Part shown: in pieces, positions 16,722-25,055 of the stretch
How the letters are laid out: every line of letters begins with the position of its first letter
Position numbering within the stretch: position 1 is the stretch's first letter
DNA from: Clostridiales bacterium
GTDB lineage: Bacteria > Bacillota > Clostridia > Oscillospirales > Oscillospiraceae
Assembly: GCA_022764045.1 (NCBI GenBank)
Contig: JALERU010000078.1
Span: 1-41,403, forward strand
DNA length: 41,403 nt
Reading direction: 5' to 3'
Made by a program: the position numbers and the translations under genes
Notes under the pieces: generated by a model
The model's input: only the letters and a program-made list of their open reading frames with translations
What the model was told of the DNA's origin: nothing
The model's database searches: none

Positions 16722-19127
16722 TCACTCTTCCTTCTTTACCCAGTTGCCGCCGGTGGCGTTCAACCCCTCCTCGTCCTGAATGTTATCGGTGAAGCGGACC
16801 TCCACCGTGGTGCCAATCTCCAGCATGGTGTCCGGCGCCACCGTCTGTTCAAAGACCTGGCCGCTCTCCCCGGTGCCGGTGGCTTCCAGATAGAGCCCCA
16901 CCTTTTCCAGGGCCTCCTTGGCCTGGGCATAGGTCATGCCGGTCAGATCGGGCATGGGTACGGTCTCCTTGGGTTTCTCCTCCCCCAGGTAGAGGACGGT
17001 GGAGCTCCCCTTGGGCACCGTGCTTCCGGCGGCGGGCATCTGGTCGGTGACCACGGCCCCCTGGCCGGACACTCGGACGTTCAGGCCCAGATTGTTCAGG
17101 GTTCCCTGGGCTTCGCCGGGGTTCTTCCCCAGCAGGTTGGGGATGGTCACGCTGTTTTCGTTCACGTCGCTGCCGGACTTCTGGTAGCCCAGGTAGTCCA
17201 AAATGTTGGCGATGAGCTCGCCCGCCATGGGGGCGGCCATGTTACCGCCGCTGATGTACACGCCGTCCGCCGTGGTGTTTTCCCCGGGGGCGGCAGGCTG
17301 GGGCCAGTCATAGCCCAGGAGCACGATGACCTCGGGGTCGTCGGCGGGGGCGAAGCCCACGAAAGAGACGATGATGTGATCGGTGCTGTCCAGGGTCTGG
17401 GAGGAGCCCGTTTTGCCGCCAATGCGGTAGCCGGCCACCTTGGCGTTTTTCCCGGTGCCGCCGGGGTCGTTGACCACGCTCTCCATGTAGGAGCGCACCA
17501 GGTCGGAGGTCTCCTGGCTGATCACCTGGCGGACCTCCTGGGGCTCGTGATAGCTGACCACGTTGCCGTCGCTGTCGGTCACCGACTGGACCACATAGGG
17601 CTCCATCAGGTGGCCGCCGTTGATAACAGCGGACAGGGCGGTAATGAGCTGAATGGGCGTGGTGGTGAAACGCTGGCCGAAAGAGGCCGTTGCCAGCTCG
17701 GTGTAGCCCGAGTCGCTGACGAAAACCTCCTTATCCCAAAAGACGCTCTTCTGCTCTCCGGGCAGCTCAATGCCCGTGGTGGAGGTGAAGCCGAAGTTCT
17801 CCCAATACTCATAGAACTTTTCCCCTCCCAGCCGGTCGCCGATGTTGATAAGGGCGGGGTTACAGGAGTTCATCACGGCCTTCCGCAGGGTCTGGGTGCC
17901 GTGGCCGCTTCGGGCCGAGCAGCGGATGGTCCAGGTGTCCCGCTTCACCGCGCCGGTGCAGACAAAGGTATCTCCGTCATGGATGGCCCCCTCCTCCAGG
18001 GCGGAGGCCACCACGATGGGCTTAAAGGTGGAGCCGGGCTCGTAGGAGGTGTTCAGGTTCTTGTTGCTCCACTGCTTAAACTGGGCCTGACTCAGGGCCT
18101 CGGCGTAGTCCTCCTCGCTGACGGTGGCGTCGTTTTTCAGCTTTTCCAGCTGGGCCAGCAGGGTGGCGTCCACAATGGAGTTGGGGTCGTTCAGGTCATA
18201 GTCCGGGGAACTGGCCATCCCCAGCACCGCTGCGGTGTCGGGGTCCATCACCAGGCAGAAGCCGCCGTTGGTCACCCGGAATTTCTGGATGCCCTCCTCC
18301 AGGGTCTTCTCGGCGTACATCTGGATGGTGGAGTCGATGGTAGTGTGGACGTTGTAGCCGTTCACCGCGTCGGTAAAGCTGGAGTAGGAGGTGAGCATCT
18401 CCGTGCCCGAGGCGTTTTTGGCGGTGATGAGCTTGCCGTCCTGGCCGGACAGGTCCAGGTTATACAGGGATTCCAGGCCATAGGCCCCCGTGTTCTGGCT
18501 GTTCACAAAGCCAATCACCTGGGAGGCCATGGTGGAATAGGGGTAATACCGCTTGGAGTCCGCCGTGAGATACAGGCAGCCCTCCAGCTCGTTTTCGTCG
18601 ATGAAGGCCCGCACCTGGTCGGCCACGTCGTCCTCCACCTTCTTGGCCAGGATCTCATAGGCCGACTTGGTGTTCTTCAGCCGTTTCACCACATCCGACC
18701 GGTCGATCCCCAAAATCTCCGACATTTTGTCGGCAATCAGGTCGTAGGTGTCCTGGAGCTTGGTCTCCCGCTCGGCCTCGATGACGCTTTCCGACCGGGG
18801 GTTGCCAAACTCGTCCTTTTCATCTACCTTCACCGTTTCCGCCACGTCACGGGGGGAGAGGATCACGTTCTGCACCGCGGCACTGATGGCTAAAACGTCT
18901 CCGTTGGCGTCGTAAATGGTCCCTCGGTTGGCCGAGGAGGAGATCTCTCTGGTCTGCTGGGTGATGGCCTTGCTCTGCAGTTCCTCATGCTGCACCACCT
19001 GAAGCTGCCACAGCTTGCCGAAGAGGACCACGAAGGTCAGCACCCCGAAAATGCCGCTGAGCACCAGGATTCGCTGCATCCCCTTGCCGCCCAGACGGCG
19101 GCTGGTTGTCTTTCGTCTCGTTGCCAT
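16722..19127 (-). CDS. ftsI: Division transpeptidase with two PASTA domains (FtsI/PBP2B-like)
   Basis: A class B penicillin-binding protein that cross-links septal peptidoglycan with FtsW. From the ATG at 19127 (AGGTGG upstream) it has 801 residues: basic N-terminus, one membrane helix at about 19-42, a pedestal domain starting RGTIYDANGDVLA, and the transpeptidase domain. Active-site motifs are STFK (Ser366), SCN (421-423) and KTG (572-574). PASTA domains lie at about 658-716 and 722-780. A TTG at 19166 would add 13 residues but has no good ribosome-binding site. The two PASTA domains fit PBP2B; SpoVD usually has one. With one copy visible, either role cannot be excluded. Confidence 0.93.
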   Translation of the reverse strand: MATRRKTTSRRLGGKGMQRILVLSGIFGVLTFVVLFGKLWQLQVVQHEELQSKAITQQTREISSSANRGTIYDANGDVLAISAAVQNVILSPRDVAETVKVDEKDEFGNPRSESVIEAERETKLQDTYDLIADKMSEILGIDRSDVVKRLKNTKSAYEILAKKVEDDVADQVRAFIDENELEGCLYLTADSKRYYPYSTMASQVIGFVNSQNTGAYGLESLYNLDLSGQDGKLITAKNASGTEMLTSYSSFTDAVNGYNVHTTIDSTIQMYAEKTLEEGIQKFRVTNGGFCLVMDPDTAAVLGMASSPDYDLNDPNSIVDATLLAQLEKLKNDATVSEEDYAEALSQAQFKQWSNKNLNTSYEPGSTFKPIVVASALEEGAIHDGDTFVCTGAVKRDTWTIRCSARSGHGTQTLRKAVMNSCNPALINIGDRLGGEKFYEYWENFGFTSTTGIELPGEQKSVFWDKEVFVSDSGYTELATASFGQRFTTTPIQLITALSAVINGGHLMEPYVVQSVTDSDGNVVSYHEPQEVRQVISQETSDLVRSYMESVVNDPGGTGKNAKVAGYRIGGKTGSSQTLDSTDHIIVSFVGFAPADDPEVIVLLGYDWPQPAAPGENTTADGVYISGGNMAAPMAGELIANILDYLGYQKSGSDVNENSVTIPNLLGKNPGEAQGTLNNLGLNVRVSGQGAVVTDQMPAAGSTVPKGSSTVLYLGEEKPKETVPMPDLTGMTYAQAKEALEKVGLYLEATGTGESGQVFEQTVAPDTMLEIGTTVEVRFTDNIQDEEGLNATGGNWVKKEE

Positions 19128-19169
19128 AATGGGCTTCCACCTGCTTTCTGTTCTCGTCGATGGCAAGAT

Positions 19170-19203
19170 GAGGGCGCAAGAAATCCCTCTTTCTTACGCC
19201 CTC
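19170..19203 (-). repeat. 14-bp inverted repeat between ftsL and ftsI
   Basis: The arms at 19170-19183 and 19190-19203 pair over 14 bases with one G-U pair when transcribed, around a 6-base loop. It occupies the ftsL-ftsI gap of 108 bases. No T-tract follows. The hairpin could shape relative expression or mRNA cleavage within the operon. Confidence 0.6.
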
Positions 19204-19235
19204 ACGCTTTCTTTCCTATCTTATGTATTCCACGT

Positions 19236-19817
19236 TCAGAAATATTCCTTCACCGCGGAGACAAGGTCCTTCGCGAAAGCCATAATCCGGCCCGGCAGGT
19301 CGGAGGCCTGGTGATACTCCACCTCGTCCGGCTCCGACAGCTCCAGGGTATAGGTCTGCCAGCTCTGAACCTGCATCATTTCCCCGCTGGTCAGCATCTG
19401 CCGCTCAATTTCTTGAAGATCATAGGCCAGCTCATACTGGGCCAACAGCTTGGTCTCCTCGGTTTTCAGCTGGCTCAGCTCGTTGCGCAGCTCCACGGCC
19501 TTGTCGTTGACCACCACAAGCTGCGCGTAGCTGGCCAGGGTGATCACCACCACCATAGCCAGCACCAGGATGGCGCCGATGGCGCCGGGCACCGTCATCC
19601 TGCCGCTCCGGGCCAGCAGCCCGGCGGCGGGACCCTTACGCCCGGCGTCAGGGCCCTTGGCCTTGGAGGCCGTCTCCTGACCGCCGCTGTCCTTGCGTCG
19701 CTTTCTTTGGAAGGGTTTCTTTTTGGCTGGCGCCTCCGGCGCGGCCATTTTCAGGGCCGCCGTGCCGTCATAGGCCGCGGCGCCCCCATTCGCGTTTGCT
19801 GTCACGGTTGGCTCCAC
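19236..19817 (-). CDS. ftsL: Cell division protein FtsL-like
   Basis: A bitopic protein of up to 193 residues with a long basic cytoplasmic N-terminus (about 75 residues, rich in Lys, Ala and Gly), a membrane helix at about 77-98 and a coiled-coil ectodomain (AVELRNELSQLKTEETKLLAQYE). This is the FtsL/DivIC plan, and the position between rsmH and ftsI is diagnostic. The first GTG at 19817 begins one base after the rsmH stop. A second GTG at 19802 has GGTGGAG at good spacing and may be the real start, giving 188 residues. Sequence similarity in this family is low, so the call rests on layout and position. Confidence 0.85.
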   Translation of the reverse strand: MEPTVTANANGGAAAYDGTAALKMAAPEAPAKKKPFQRKRRKDSGGQETASKAKGPDAGRKGPAAGLLARSGRMTVPGAIGAILVLAMVVVITLASYAQLVVVNDKAVELRNELSQLKTEETKLLAQYELAYDLQEIERQMLTSGEMMQVQSWQTYTLELSEPDEVEYHQASDLPGRIMAFAKDLVSAVKEYF

Positions 19818-19818
19818 C

Positions 19819-20787
19819 TCAATCCAGTCGATTTTCTTGGTTTTCCGCCAGCTTTTCCGCCAGACGCAGCTTGGCGCTTCGGGCTCTGGGGTTTTCCTCC
19901 AGCTCCTCGGGGCTTGGCAGGATGGGCTTTCGGCTCACCAGCCTCACCTGGGGGGTCTTTCCACAGACACAGACCGGGAAGGAGGGGGGGCAGTCGCAGC
20001 CCTTGGCTGCGGCGGCCAGCTCACTCTTCACAATCCGGTCCTCCAAAGAGTGGAAGGAGATCACTGCCAGCCGTCCCCCTGCCCGCAACCGGGGGATGGC
20101 CCCCTGGAGCATGTGGGAGATGGCTGTGAGCTCGTCGTTCACGGCGATGCGGATGCCCTGAAAGCTCCGCTTGGCCGGGTGCTGCTTTTCCCGCAGGGCG
20201 GCCGCCGGCATGGCTGAGCGGATGATCTCCACCAACTGTCCGGTGGTCTCGATGGGGGCCTGTTCCCTGGCCCGCTCAATGGCCCCGGCGATGGCGGCGG
20301 CGTGGCGCTCCTCCCCATACTGGGAGAGGATGCGGCGCAGCTCCTGGCGGGGCCACTGGTTCACCACCGTCCAGGCGGTGAGGGTGTCCTCCCGGTCCAT
20401 GCGCATATCCAGGGGGGCGTCGTGCATGTAGGAAAAGCCCCGCTCCGGGTCGTCCAGTTGAGGGGAGGAAACCCCCAGGTCAAAGAGCATACCGTCGGCC
20501 TGTTCCACGCCGGCCTCGTCCAGCAGGGCGGCCAGGTCCCCAAAGTTTCCATGGAGAAAGGTCACCCGATCCCCCCAGGGGGCCAGCCGGACCTGCCCGG
20601 CCTCCAAGGCCTGCCGGTCCCGGTCGATGCAGATGAGCCGCCCCTTGGGCCCCAGGCGTTTGGCGATCTCTTCCGAGTGGCCGCCACGGCCCAAAGTGCC
20701 GTCGATATAAACCCCGTTGGGCTGGATCTTCAGCCCCTGGATACATTCCTCCAGCAGGACCGGGCGGTGTGTGTATGCTCCACTCAT
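19819..20787 (-). CDS. rsmH: 16S rRNA (cytosine-1402 N4) methyltransferase RsmH
   Basis: RsmH (MraW) methylates C1402 in the 16S rRNA P site using S-adenosylmethionine. The 322-residue product starts with HRPVLLEECI, has the SAM-binding YIDGTLGRGGHSEEI at 27-41, CIDRDRQAL, MLFDLGVSSPQLDDPERGFS and the late segment AVISFHSLEDRIVK. These are all family signatures, and length is normal. It is the first gene of the division cluster. mraZ, its usual upstream partner and the cluster's repressor, is not there. Confidence 0.97.
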   Translation of the reverse strand: MSGAYTHRPVLLEECIQGLKIQPNGVYIDGTLGRGGHSEEIAKRLGPKGRLICIDRDRQALEAGQVRLAPWGDRVTFLHGNFGDLAALLDEAGVEQADGMLFDLGVSSPQLDDPERGFSYMHDAPLDMRMDREDTLTAWTVVNQWPRQELRRILSQYGEERHAAAIAGAIERAREQAPIETTGQLVEIIRSAMPAAALREKQHPAKRSFQGIRIAVNDELTAISHMLQGAIPRLRAGGRLAVISFHSLEDRIVKSELAAAAKGCDCPPSFPVCVCGKTPQVRLVSRKPILPSPEELEENPRARSAKLRLAEKLAENQENRLD

Positions 20788-20805
20788 TGGCGTAAAAGCT
20801 CCTCA

Positions 20806-20821
20806 GAGGGCAAATGCCCTC
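20806..20821 (-). repeat. Hairpin just upstream of the rsmH ribosome-binding site
   Basis: GAGGGC-ATTT-GCCCTC is a perfect 6-bp stem on the leader RNA, a few bases before the AGGAG site of rsmH. It could affect translation of the first gene of the cluster. No MraZ-type repeated operator (GTGGG repeats) was recognised near the promoter. Confidence 0.45.
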
Positions 20822-20914
20822 GCTGTTTGTTGATGGGACGATATAAGATAGGAAAAAAGTTTCCTCTCTCATTCTTCTCTCCCCAACCCGGCTCTCGCCG
20901 ACATTGGTTCCTTT

Positions 20915-20943
20915 ATTATAGAGGCCTTCCCTGTAAAAAGCAA
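20915..20943 (-). promoter_or_regulatory. Promoter of the division/cell wall cluster
   Basis: TTGCTT (20938-20943), a 17-base spacer and a perfect TATAAT (20915-20920) on the minus strand. The leader before rsmH is about 120 bases. It is separated from the upstream transcript by a strong terminator, so this is the likely main promoter for rsmH through ftsQ. Confidence 0.75.
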
Positions 20944-21025
20944 CAGTTTTTTGGCCCCAGCCGCTTTTTCTCCCTTTTGACCGCTCTCCCCACAGCCGGG
21001 TCTGCAAGGACGGAGCAGAGCGAAG

Positions 21026-21063
21026 AAAAAAGAGACCGCCCTCCCACAAGCGGTCTCTTTTTT
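21026..21063 (-). terminator. Intrinsic terminator after the coiled-coil gene
   Basis: Arms AAAAAAGAGACCGC and GCGGTCTCTTTTTT (21026-21039 and 21050-21063) form a perfect 14-bp stem with A- and T-tracts. It starts about 10 bases after the stop at 21073 and ends the uvrC-rsmD-coaD transcript. Its symmetry would let it work on both strands. Confidence 0.85.
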
Positions 21064-21072
21064 GCAGTTGAA

Positions 21073-21615
21073 TCAATCCTCGTCGGCCTCGGCGTCGTAC
21101 ATGGCCCGGCGGGGGGGCTGGTTGCGGGGGGCGGAACCGCCGGAGGCGGCGCCCAGAGCGGAGCGGAACTTGGCGCAGGTGTGCTTGACCTCGTCATAGG
21201 TGTCGGCCACGGCCTCCTCCATCCGGCGCAGGGTGTCCTCGCAGTAGTCACTGGCCATGTCCTTCAGGGCCCGGCACTCCTCCTCGGCCTGGGAGATGAT
21301 CTCCTCGGCCCGCTTTTCGGCCTCCCGGGTGATGGCGTGCTTGTCCAGCAGCTCCCGGGCGTAGTCCTCGGCCTTCTGGCGCATCATTTCGGCTTCCCGC
21401 TTGGTGTTGGCCATGTAGTCGTTGCGGTTGGCCACCAGGTCCTTGGCCCGCTTGATCTCCACGGGGAGCTCCGCCTTTACGTCGTCGATCATGTCCAAGA
21501 CCCGGTCCCGGTCGATGACGCACTTATCGTTGTTTAGGGGGGCGTTCTTCGCCTCTTCGATTTCGGTATATAAGAGGTCCAATAATTCTTCAATACTGCC
21601 TGCCATTGCATTCAT
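21073..21615 (-). CDS. Coiled-coil protein of unknown function next to coaD
   Basis: A 180-residue, charged, soluble protein with a long helical centre (about residues 45-135) rich in Glu, Lys, Arg and Ala, for example REAEMMRQKAEDYARELL and EKRAEEIISQAEEECRAL. The end is a Gly/Ser/Pro-rich then acidic tail. Such proteins are often annotated as ATP synthase B/E-like only because of coiled-coil composition; no ATPase motif is present. Its first 26 bases overlap the end of coaD, so they are coupled. DivIVA-like scaffolding is one possibility given the division cluster downstream, but I do not recognise it. Confidence 0.75.
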   Translation of the reverse strand: MNAMAGSIEELLDLLYTEIEEAKNAPLNNDKCVIDRDRVLDMIDDVKAELPVEIKRAKDLVANRNDYMANTKREAEMMRQKAEDYARELLDKHAITREAEKRAEEIISQAEEECRALKDMASDYCEDTLRRMEEAVADTYDEVKHTCAKFRSALGAASGGSAPRNQPPRRAMYDAEADED

Positions 21616-22099
21616 CGCTCCTTATGTCCAATTTATTTTTCACATCGTCAATGATCTCCCGGGGCAAAAACTCATCCAGGTTGGCGTGGTACCGGGCCAG
21701 TTCCTTGGCCACCGAGGAGCTGAGGTAGGTGTACTTTTCGGTGGAGGGAAAGAACACCGTGTCCAGGCTGGGGTTGAGCTTGGTGTTGACCATGGCCATC
21801 TGGACCTCCTGCTCAAAGTCAGACATGGCCCGCAGGCCCTTGACCAGAATGTTGGCGCCCTTTTCCTTGGCATAATCGGCCACCAGGCCATAATTCACGT
21901 CAAATTCCACGTTTTCCACCTGGATACTCTTCCGCATGAGCTCGATCCGTTCCTCTGGGGTAAAGAGGCCTCCATTTTTTCCGGAGTTTACCATCACGCA
22001 CACGATCACCTTGTCAAAGGCCTGGGCGGCCCGCTTGATGATGTTGATATGTCCCAGAGTAACCGGGTCAAAGCTTCCTGGATAGATTGCGGTTTTCAT
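21590..22099 (-). CDS. coaD: Phosphopantetheine adenylyltransferase
   Basis: CoaD transfers AMP from ATP to 4'-phosphopantetheine, the penultimate step of coenzyme A synthesis. The ATG at 22099 gives 169 residues starting KTAIYPGSFDPVTLGHINII with the nucleotidyltransferase HxGH equivalent (TLGHIN), then GLVADYAKEKGANILVKGLR, MVNTKLNPSLDTVFFPS and TYLSSSVAKELA, the ISSS/TxxR-like loop. The frame extends upstream to 22246 but those codons overlap rsmD and have no family similarity. It lies 40 bases after rsmD, a common pairing, and overlaps the next gene. Confidence 0.96.
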   Translation of the reverse strand: MKTAIYPGSFDPVTLGHINIIKRAAQAFDKVIVCVMVNSGKNGGLFTPEERIELMRKSIQVENVEFDVNYGLVADYAKEKGANILVKGLRAMSDFEQEVQMAMVNTKLNPSLDTVFFPSTEKYTYLSSSVAKELARYHANLDEFLPREIIDDVKNKLDIRSDECNGRQY

Positions 22100-22139
22100 A
22101 TCTACGCTGTCCTTTCCGTCTTCCGCCGGGGCGGGAAGA

Positions 22140-22688
22140 TTAGTCCGCCTGGCGGCGATACAGGGCCGTTCGGATTTTTCCGTACCGGTATTCTTTTTGC
22201 ATCTGATAAGGGGCTTTGACCGGCGGCCAGCCCGTATTCGACCCATTTTCGCAGACTATTATACCATTTTCGGACACAATGTCAATCGTTGTGATGGCCT
22301 CCAACGCCTTTTCTAACATCCCGCTGCCATAGGGGGGGTCCAGAAAGATCACGTCAAAGGTCTCCCGGCACCGGGTCAGGAAGGCCAGGTAGTCCCCCTG
22401 GATCACCTGGGCCCGGTCGGAAAAGCCGGTGGTGGACAGGTTTTCCCGGATGATCCCCGCCGCCTCCTTCCGCAGATCCACGAAAGTGCAGTGGGCCGCG
22501 CCCCGAGAGAGGGCCTCGATCCCCATCTGGCCGGTGCCGCCGAAGAGGTCCAGCACCCGCCGGCCCTCGATCTCAAACTGGATGCTGGAAAAGATGCCCT
22601 CCTTCACCCGGTCGGTGGTGGGGCGGGTTTCCAGGCCGGTGGGCTCCTTCAGCCGCCGGCCCCGGGCGGTTCCTGTGATCACGCGCAT
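22140..22688 (-). CDS. rsmD: 16S rRNA (guanine-966 N2) methyltransferase RsmD
   Basis: RsmD methylates G966 of 16S rRNA. From the ATG at 22688 (GAGGAGG at 9 bases) it has 182 residues starting RVITGTARGRRLKEP, then TRPTTDRVKEGIFSSI, the SAM loop LDLFGGTGQMGIEALSRGA and the catalytic motif FLDPPYGSGM (the DPPY motif of amino methyltransferases). A TTG six bases earlier is too close to the ribosome-binding site. It follows uvrC by 25 bases and leads into coaD. Confidence 0.96.
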   Translation of the reverse strand: MRVITGTARGRRLKEPTGLETRPTTDRVKEGIFSSIQFEIEGRRVLDLFGGTGQMGIEALSRGAAHCTFVDLRKEAAGIIRENLSTTGFSDRAQVIQGDYLAFLTRCRETFDVIFLDPPYGSGMLEKALEAITTIDIVSENGIIVCENGSNTGWPPVKAPYQMQKEYRYGKIRTALYRRQAD

Positions 22689-22713
22689 GGTCAATTCCTC
22701 CTCGTTGGTCCCC

Positions 22714-24543
22714 TCATTGGGTCTCCCCAGTGGGTCTAAAGTAGTGGTAGACGGCCTGGGCCGCCTGCTTGGGGAGCACGGCCTCCAGTTCCTGGAGGTC
22801 GGCCGCCTTGATGGCCTTCACGCTGCCAAAGGACTTCAGCAGCTTTTTCCGCCGGCTCTCCCCAATGCCGGGGATCTTCTCCAGGGTAGAGCCCAGGCCG
22901 CTTTTGCTGTGGCTTTTGTGGTGATACCCCACGGCAGAGCGGTGGGTCTCCTCCTGGATCTGGCCGATGAAGGCGAAGAGGGCGGGGACGGCCTGGATGC
23001 CGATCTCCTGCCCCTGGGGGGAGACCAGGGCCCGGGTCCGGTGGCGGTCGTCCTTGACCATGCCGAAAATGGGGATCTCCAGGCCGTACTGGCGCAGGGC
23101 CTTCCGGGCCACCTCGGCGTGGGTGGCGCCGCCGTCGATGAGCAGCAGGTCCGGCCGGCGGGCAAAGTCCTCGTCCCCCTCCTTCTCGTGGCGGAAGCGC
23201 CGGGTGATCACCTGGTCCATGGAGGCGTAGTCGTCGGGCCCGTCCAGGTCCCGGAGCTTAAAATACCGGTAGGCCCCCTTCCGGGGCTTGCCCTCCTCAA
23301 AGACCGTCATGGCCGCCACGATGTCCGAGGCCCCGGTGTTGGAGATGTCATAGGCCTCAATCCGCCGGGGCGGGGCGGGCAACTCCAGCTTCTCCGCCAG
23401 CAGGGTGAGGATTTTGGCGGTGCGCTCGGCCCCGGTGGTTACCCGTTCGCACTCGGTCTGGGCGTTTTCCCTTGCCATGCGGATCAGGTCGGCCTTGGCC
23501 CCCCGCTGGGGGGTGACCAGCTCCACCTTCCGCCCGGCCTGGTGGGAGAGCAGACGGCTGATATCCGCCCCGCCCTCCAGCTCTTCCGGCAGCAGGATCT
23601 GCCTGGGCAGCAGCCCCCGGGCCCCGTAATACTGCACCAGAAAGGCCGAGAGAATTTCCTCCGCCTCCTCCCCCGCCGTGGGGAAGAGCTCCAGGTCCCG
23701 CCCGGCCAGCTCCCCCTCCCGGAAGTGGAGGACAGCCACGGCGCTGCGGACCTCGCCGGTGTACAGCCCCAGCACGTCGGTATCGGCCAGATACCCCGCC
23801 ACCACCTTTTGCCGCTTGCCCAGCAGGGTGATGGCCCGCAGCCGGTCCCGGAGGGCGGCGGCCTTTTCAAACTCTAAGTTCTCCGCCGCCTGCTCCATCT
23901 GGCTGCGCAGGTCCTTTTCCACCTCGCCAAACTTGCCCTCCAGCAGGCGGACGGCCTGGTCGATGGCCTGGCGGTGCTGGCTTTGGGGGACCTCCCGGCG
24001 GCAATAGCCGTCGCACTGGCCCATGTGGTAATTCAGGCAGGGCCGCTCCTTTCCCTGGTCCCGGGGAAACTTCTTCCCGCAGGAGGGCAGCTTCAAGGCC
24101 ACCCGCAGGGCGTCGAGGATGGTCTGGGTGTCGTGCCGCCCCCCAAAGGGGCCGAAGTACCGGGCGCCGTCGTCGGCGATTCGCCCCTGGAGAGAGAACC
24201 GGGGGTACGCCTCCTTCACCGGCAAGCGGATGTAAGGATACCCCTTGTCGTCCTTGAGCAGGATGTTATATCGGGGTTTGTGGCGCTTGATGAGGGAGTT
24301 TTCCAGCACCAGGGCCTCAAACTCCGACCCGGCCACGATGGTGTCGAAGTGGTCGATCTGGGCCACCATGGCCCGGGTCTTCTCCGTGTGGCTGGCCTGG
24401 TCGTGGAAATACTGGCTCACCCGGTTTTTCAGGGCCTTGGCCTTTCCCACATAGATCACCGTGCCCGCCTGGTCCATCATCAGGTAAACCCCGGGCTTCA
24501 GGGGAAGGCTCAGGGCCTTTTCTTTCAGTTCCTCAAAGGTCAT
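22714..24543 (-). CDS. uvrC: Excinuclease ABC subunit C
   Basis: UvrC makes both incisions in nucleotide excision repair after UvrAB mark the damage. The 609-residue protein has the GIY-YIG nuclease at the N-terminus (PGVYLMMDQAGTVIYVGKAK), a UVR domain near residues 200-235 (MEQAAENLEFEKAAALRDRL), the RNase H-like second nuclease with EAYDISNTGASDIVAAM and LLIDGGATHAEVA, and tandem helix-hairpin-helix motifs at the end (IPGIGESRRKKLLKSFGSV). Length and motifs are normal. The ptsH terminator ends about 30 bases before the ATG, so uvrC must use readthrough or a promoter inside ptsH. Confidence 0.97.
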   Translation of the reverse strand: MTFEELKEKALSLPLKPGVYLMMDQAGTVIYVGKAKALKNRVSQYFHDQASHTEKTRAMVAQIDHFDTIVAGSEFEALVLENSLIKRHKPRYNILLKDDKGYPYIRLPVKEAYPRFSLQGRIADDGARYFGPFGGRHDTQTILDALRVALKLPSCGKKFPRDQGKERPCLNYHMGQCDGYCRREVPQSQHRQAIDQAVRLLEGKFGEVEKDLRSQMEQAAENLEFEKAAALRDRLRAITLLGKRQKVVAGYLADTDVLGLYTGEVRSAVAVLHFREGELAGRDLELFPTAGEEAEEILSAFLVQYYGARGLLPRQILLPEELEGGADISRLLSHQAGRKVELVTPQRGAKADLIRMARENAQTECERVTTGAERTAKILTLLAEKLELPAPPRRIEAYDISNTGASDIVAAMTVFEEGKPRKGAYRYFKLRDLDGPDDYASMDQVITRRFRHEKEGDEDFARRPDLLLIDGGATHAEVARKALRQYGLEIPIFGMVKDDRHRTRALVSPQGQEIGIQAVPALFAFIGQIQEETHRSAVGYHHKSHSKSGLGSTLEKIPGIGESRRKKLLKSFGSVKAIKAADLQELEAVLPKQAAQAVYHYFRPTGETQ

Positions 24544-24572
24544 CCTCTGTCCCCCTTCTCATTTCTCGAGAA

Positions 24573-24603
24573 AAAAAAGCGCCGCACATCGCGGCGCTTT
24601 TTT
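24573..24603 (-). terminator. Intrinsic terminator after ptsH
   Basis: Arms AAAAAAGCGCCGC and GCGGCGCTTTTTT (24573-24585 and 24591-24603) form a perfect 13-bp stem with T-tract on the minus strand. It lies between ptsH and uvrC. Confidence 0.88.
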
Positions 24604-24619
24604 GGCTCCTTTTGTCTGC

Positions 24620-24883
24620 TCAGTCAGCAAAGTCAGAGCTGATGAGCTCCACCAGGGCGTCCACGGCGTCCTTCTCGTCAGTGCCGTCGGCAATGAGGTC
24701 GATGGTGCTGCCCTTGATGATACCCAGGGAGAGAACACCGAGCAGGCTCTTTGCGTTTACTCTCTGCTCTTCCTTCTCCACCCAAATGGTGCTCTTGAAC
24801 TCGTTTGCCTTCTGAATAAAGAAGGTGGCAGGTCTCGCGTGAAGGCCGACCTGGTTATTAACGGTTGCCTGCTTAATATACAT
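24620..24883 (-). CDS. ptsH: HPr phosphocarrier protein
   Basis: HPr passes phosphate from enzyme I to sugar-specific PTS components and, when phosphorylated on serine, takes part in carbon catabolite control in Firmicutes. The ATG at 24883 (GGGAGGG upstream) gives 87 residues with the active-site His15 in VGLHARPA and regulatory Ser46 in NAKSLLGVLSLGI. Both are at the canonical positions. An in-frame TTG 15 bases earlier covers the ribosome-binding site and is not the start. It has its own promoter and terminator; enzyme I and HPr kinase are not in the window. A Crh-like regulator would lack His15, so this is HPr. Confidence 0.95.
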   Translation of the reverse strand: MYIKQATVNNQVGLHARPATFFIQKANEFKSTIWVEKEEQRVNAKSLLGVLSLGIIKGSTIDLIADGTDEKDAVDALVELISSDFAD

Positions 24884-24923
24884 AAAAGTCCCTCCCAAAT
24901 TCTTTCCCTAAAATACTACCATA

Positions 24924-24952
24924 AGAATAGCAAATTTCCGAGGCTCCGTCAA
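24924..24952 (-). promoter_or_regulatory. Sigma-A promoter of ptsH
   Basis: TTGACG (24947-24952), a 17-base spacer and TATTCT (24924-24929) on the minus strand, about 40 bases before the ptsH ATG. It lies in the 172-base gap after mutS2. Confidence 0.78.
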
Positions 24953-25055
24953 TGCCAATTTTCCCGGCAAAGCACAGAATTTATGCTGAATTTTTTATGT
25001 TTTCCCTTGCAGTTTTCACCGAACGGCCATTCTCGGCCCTTTTCGGATTCTCCCA

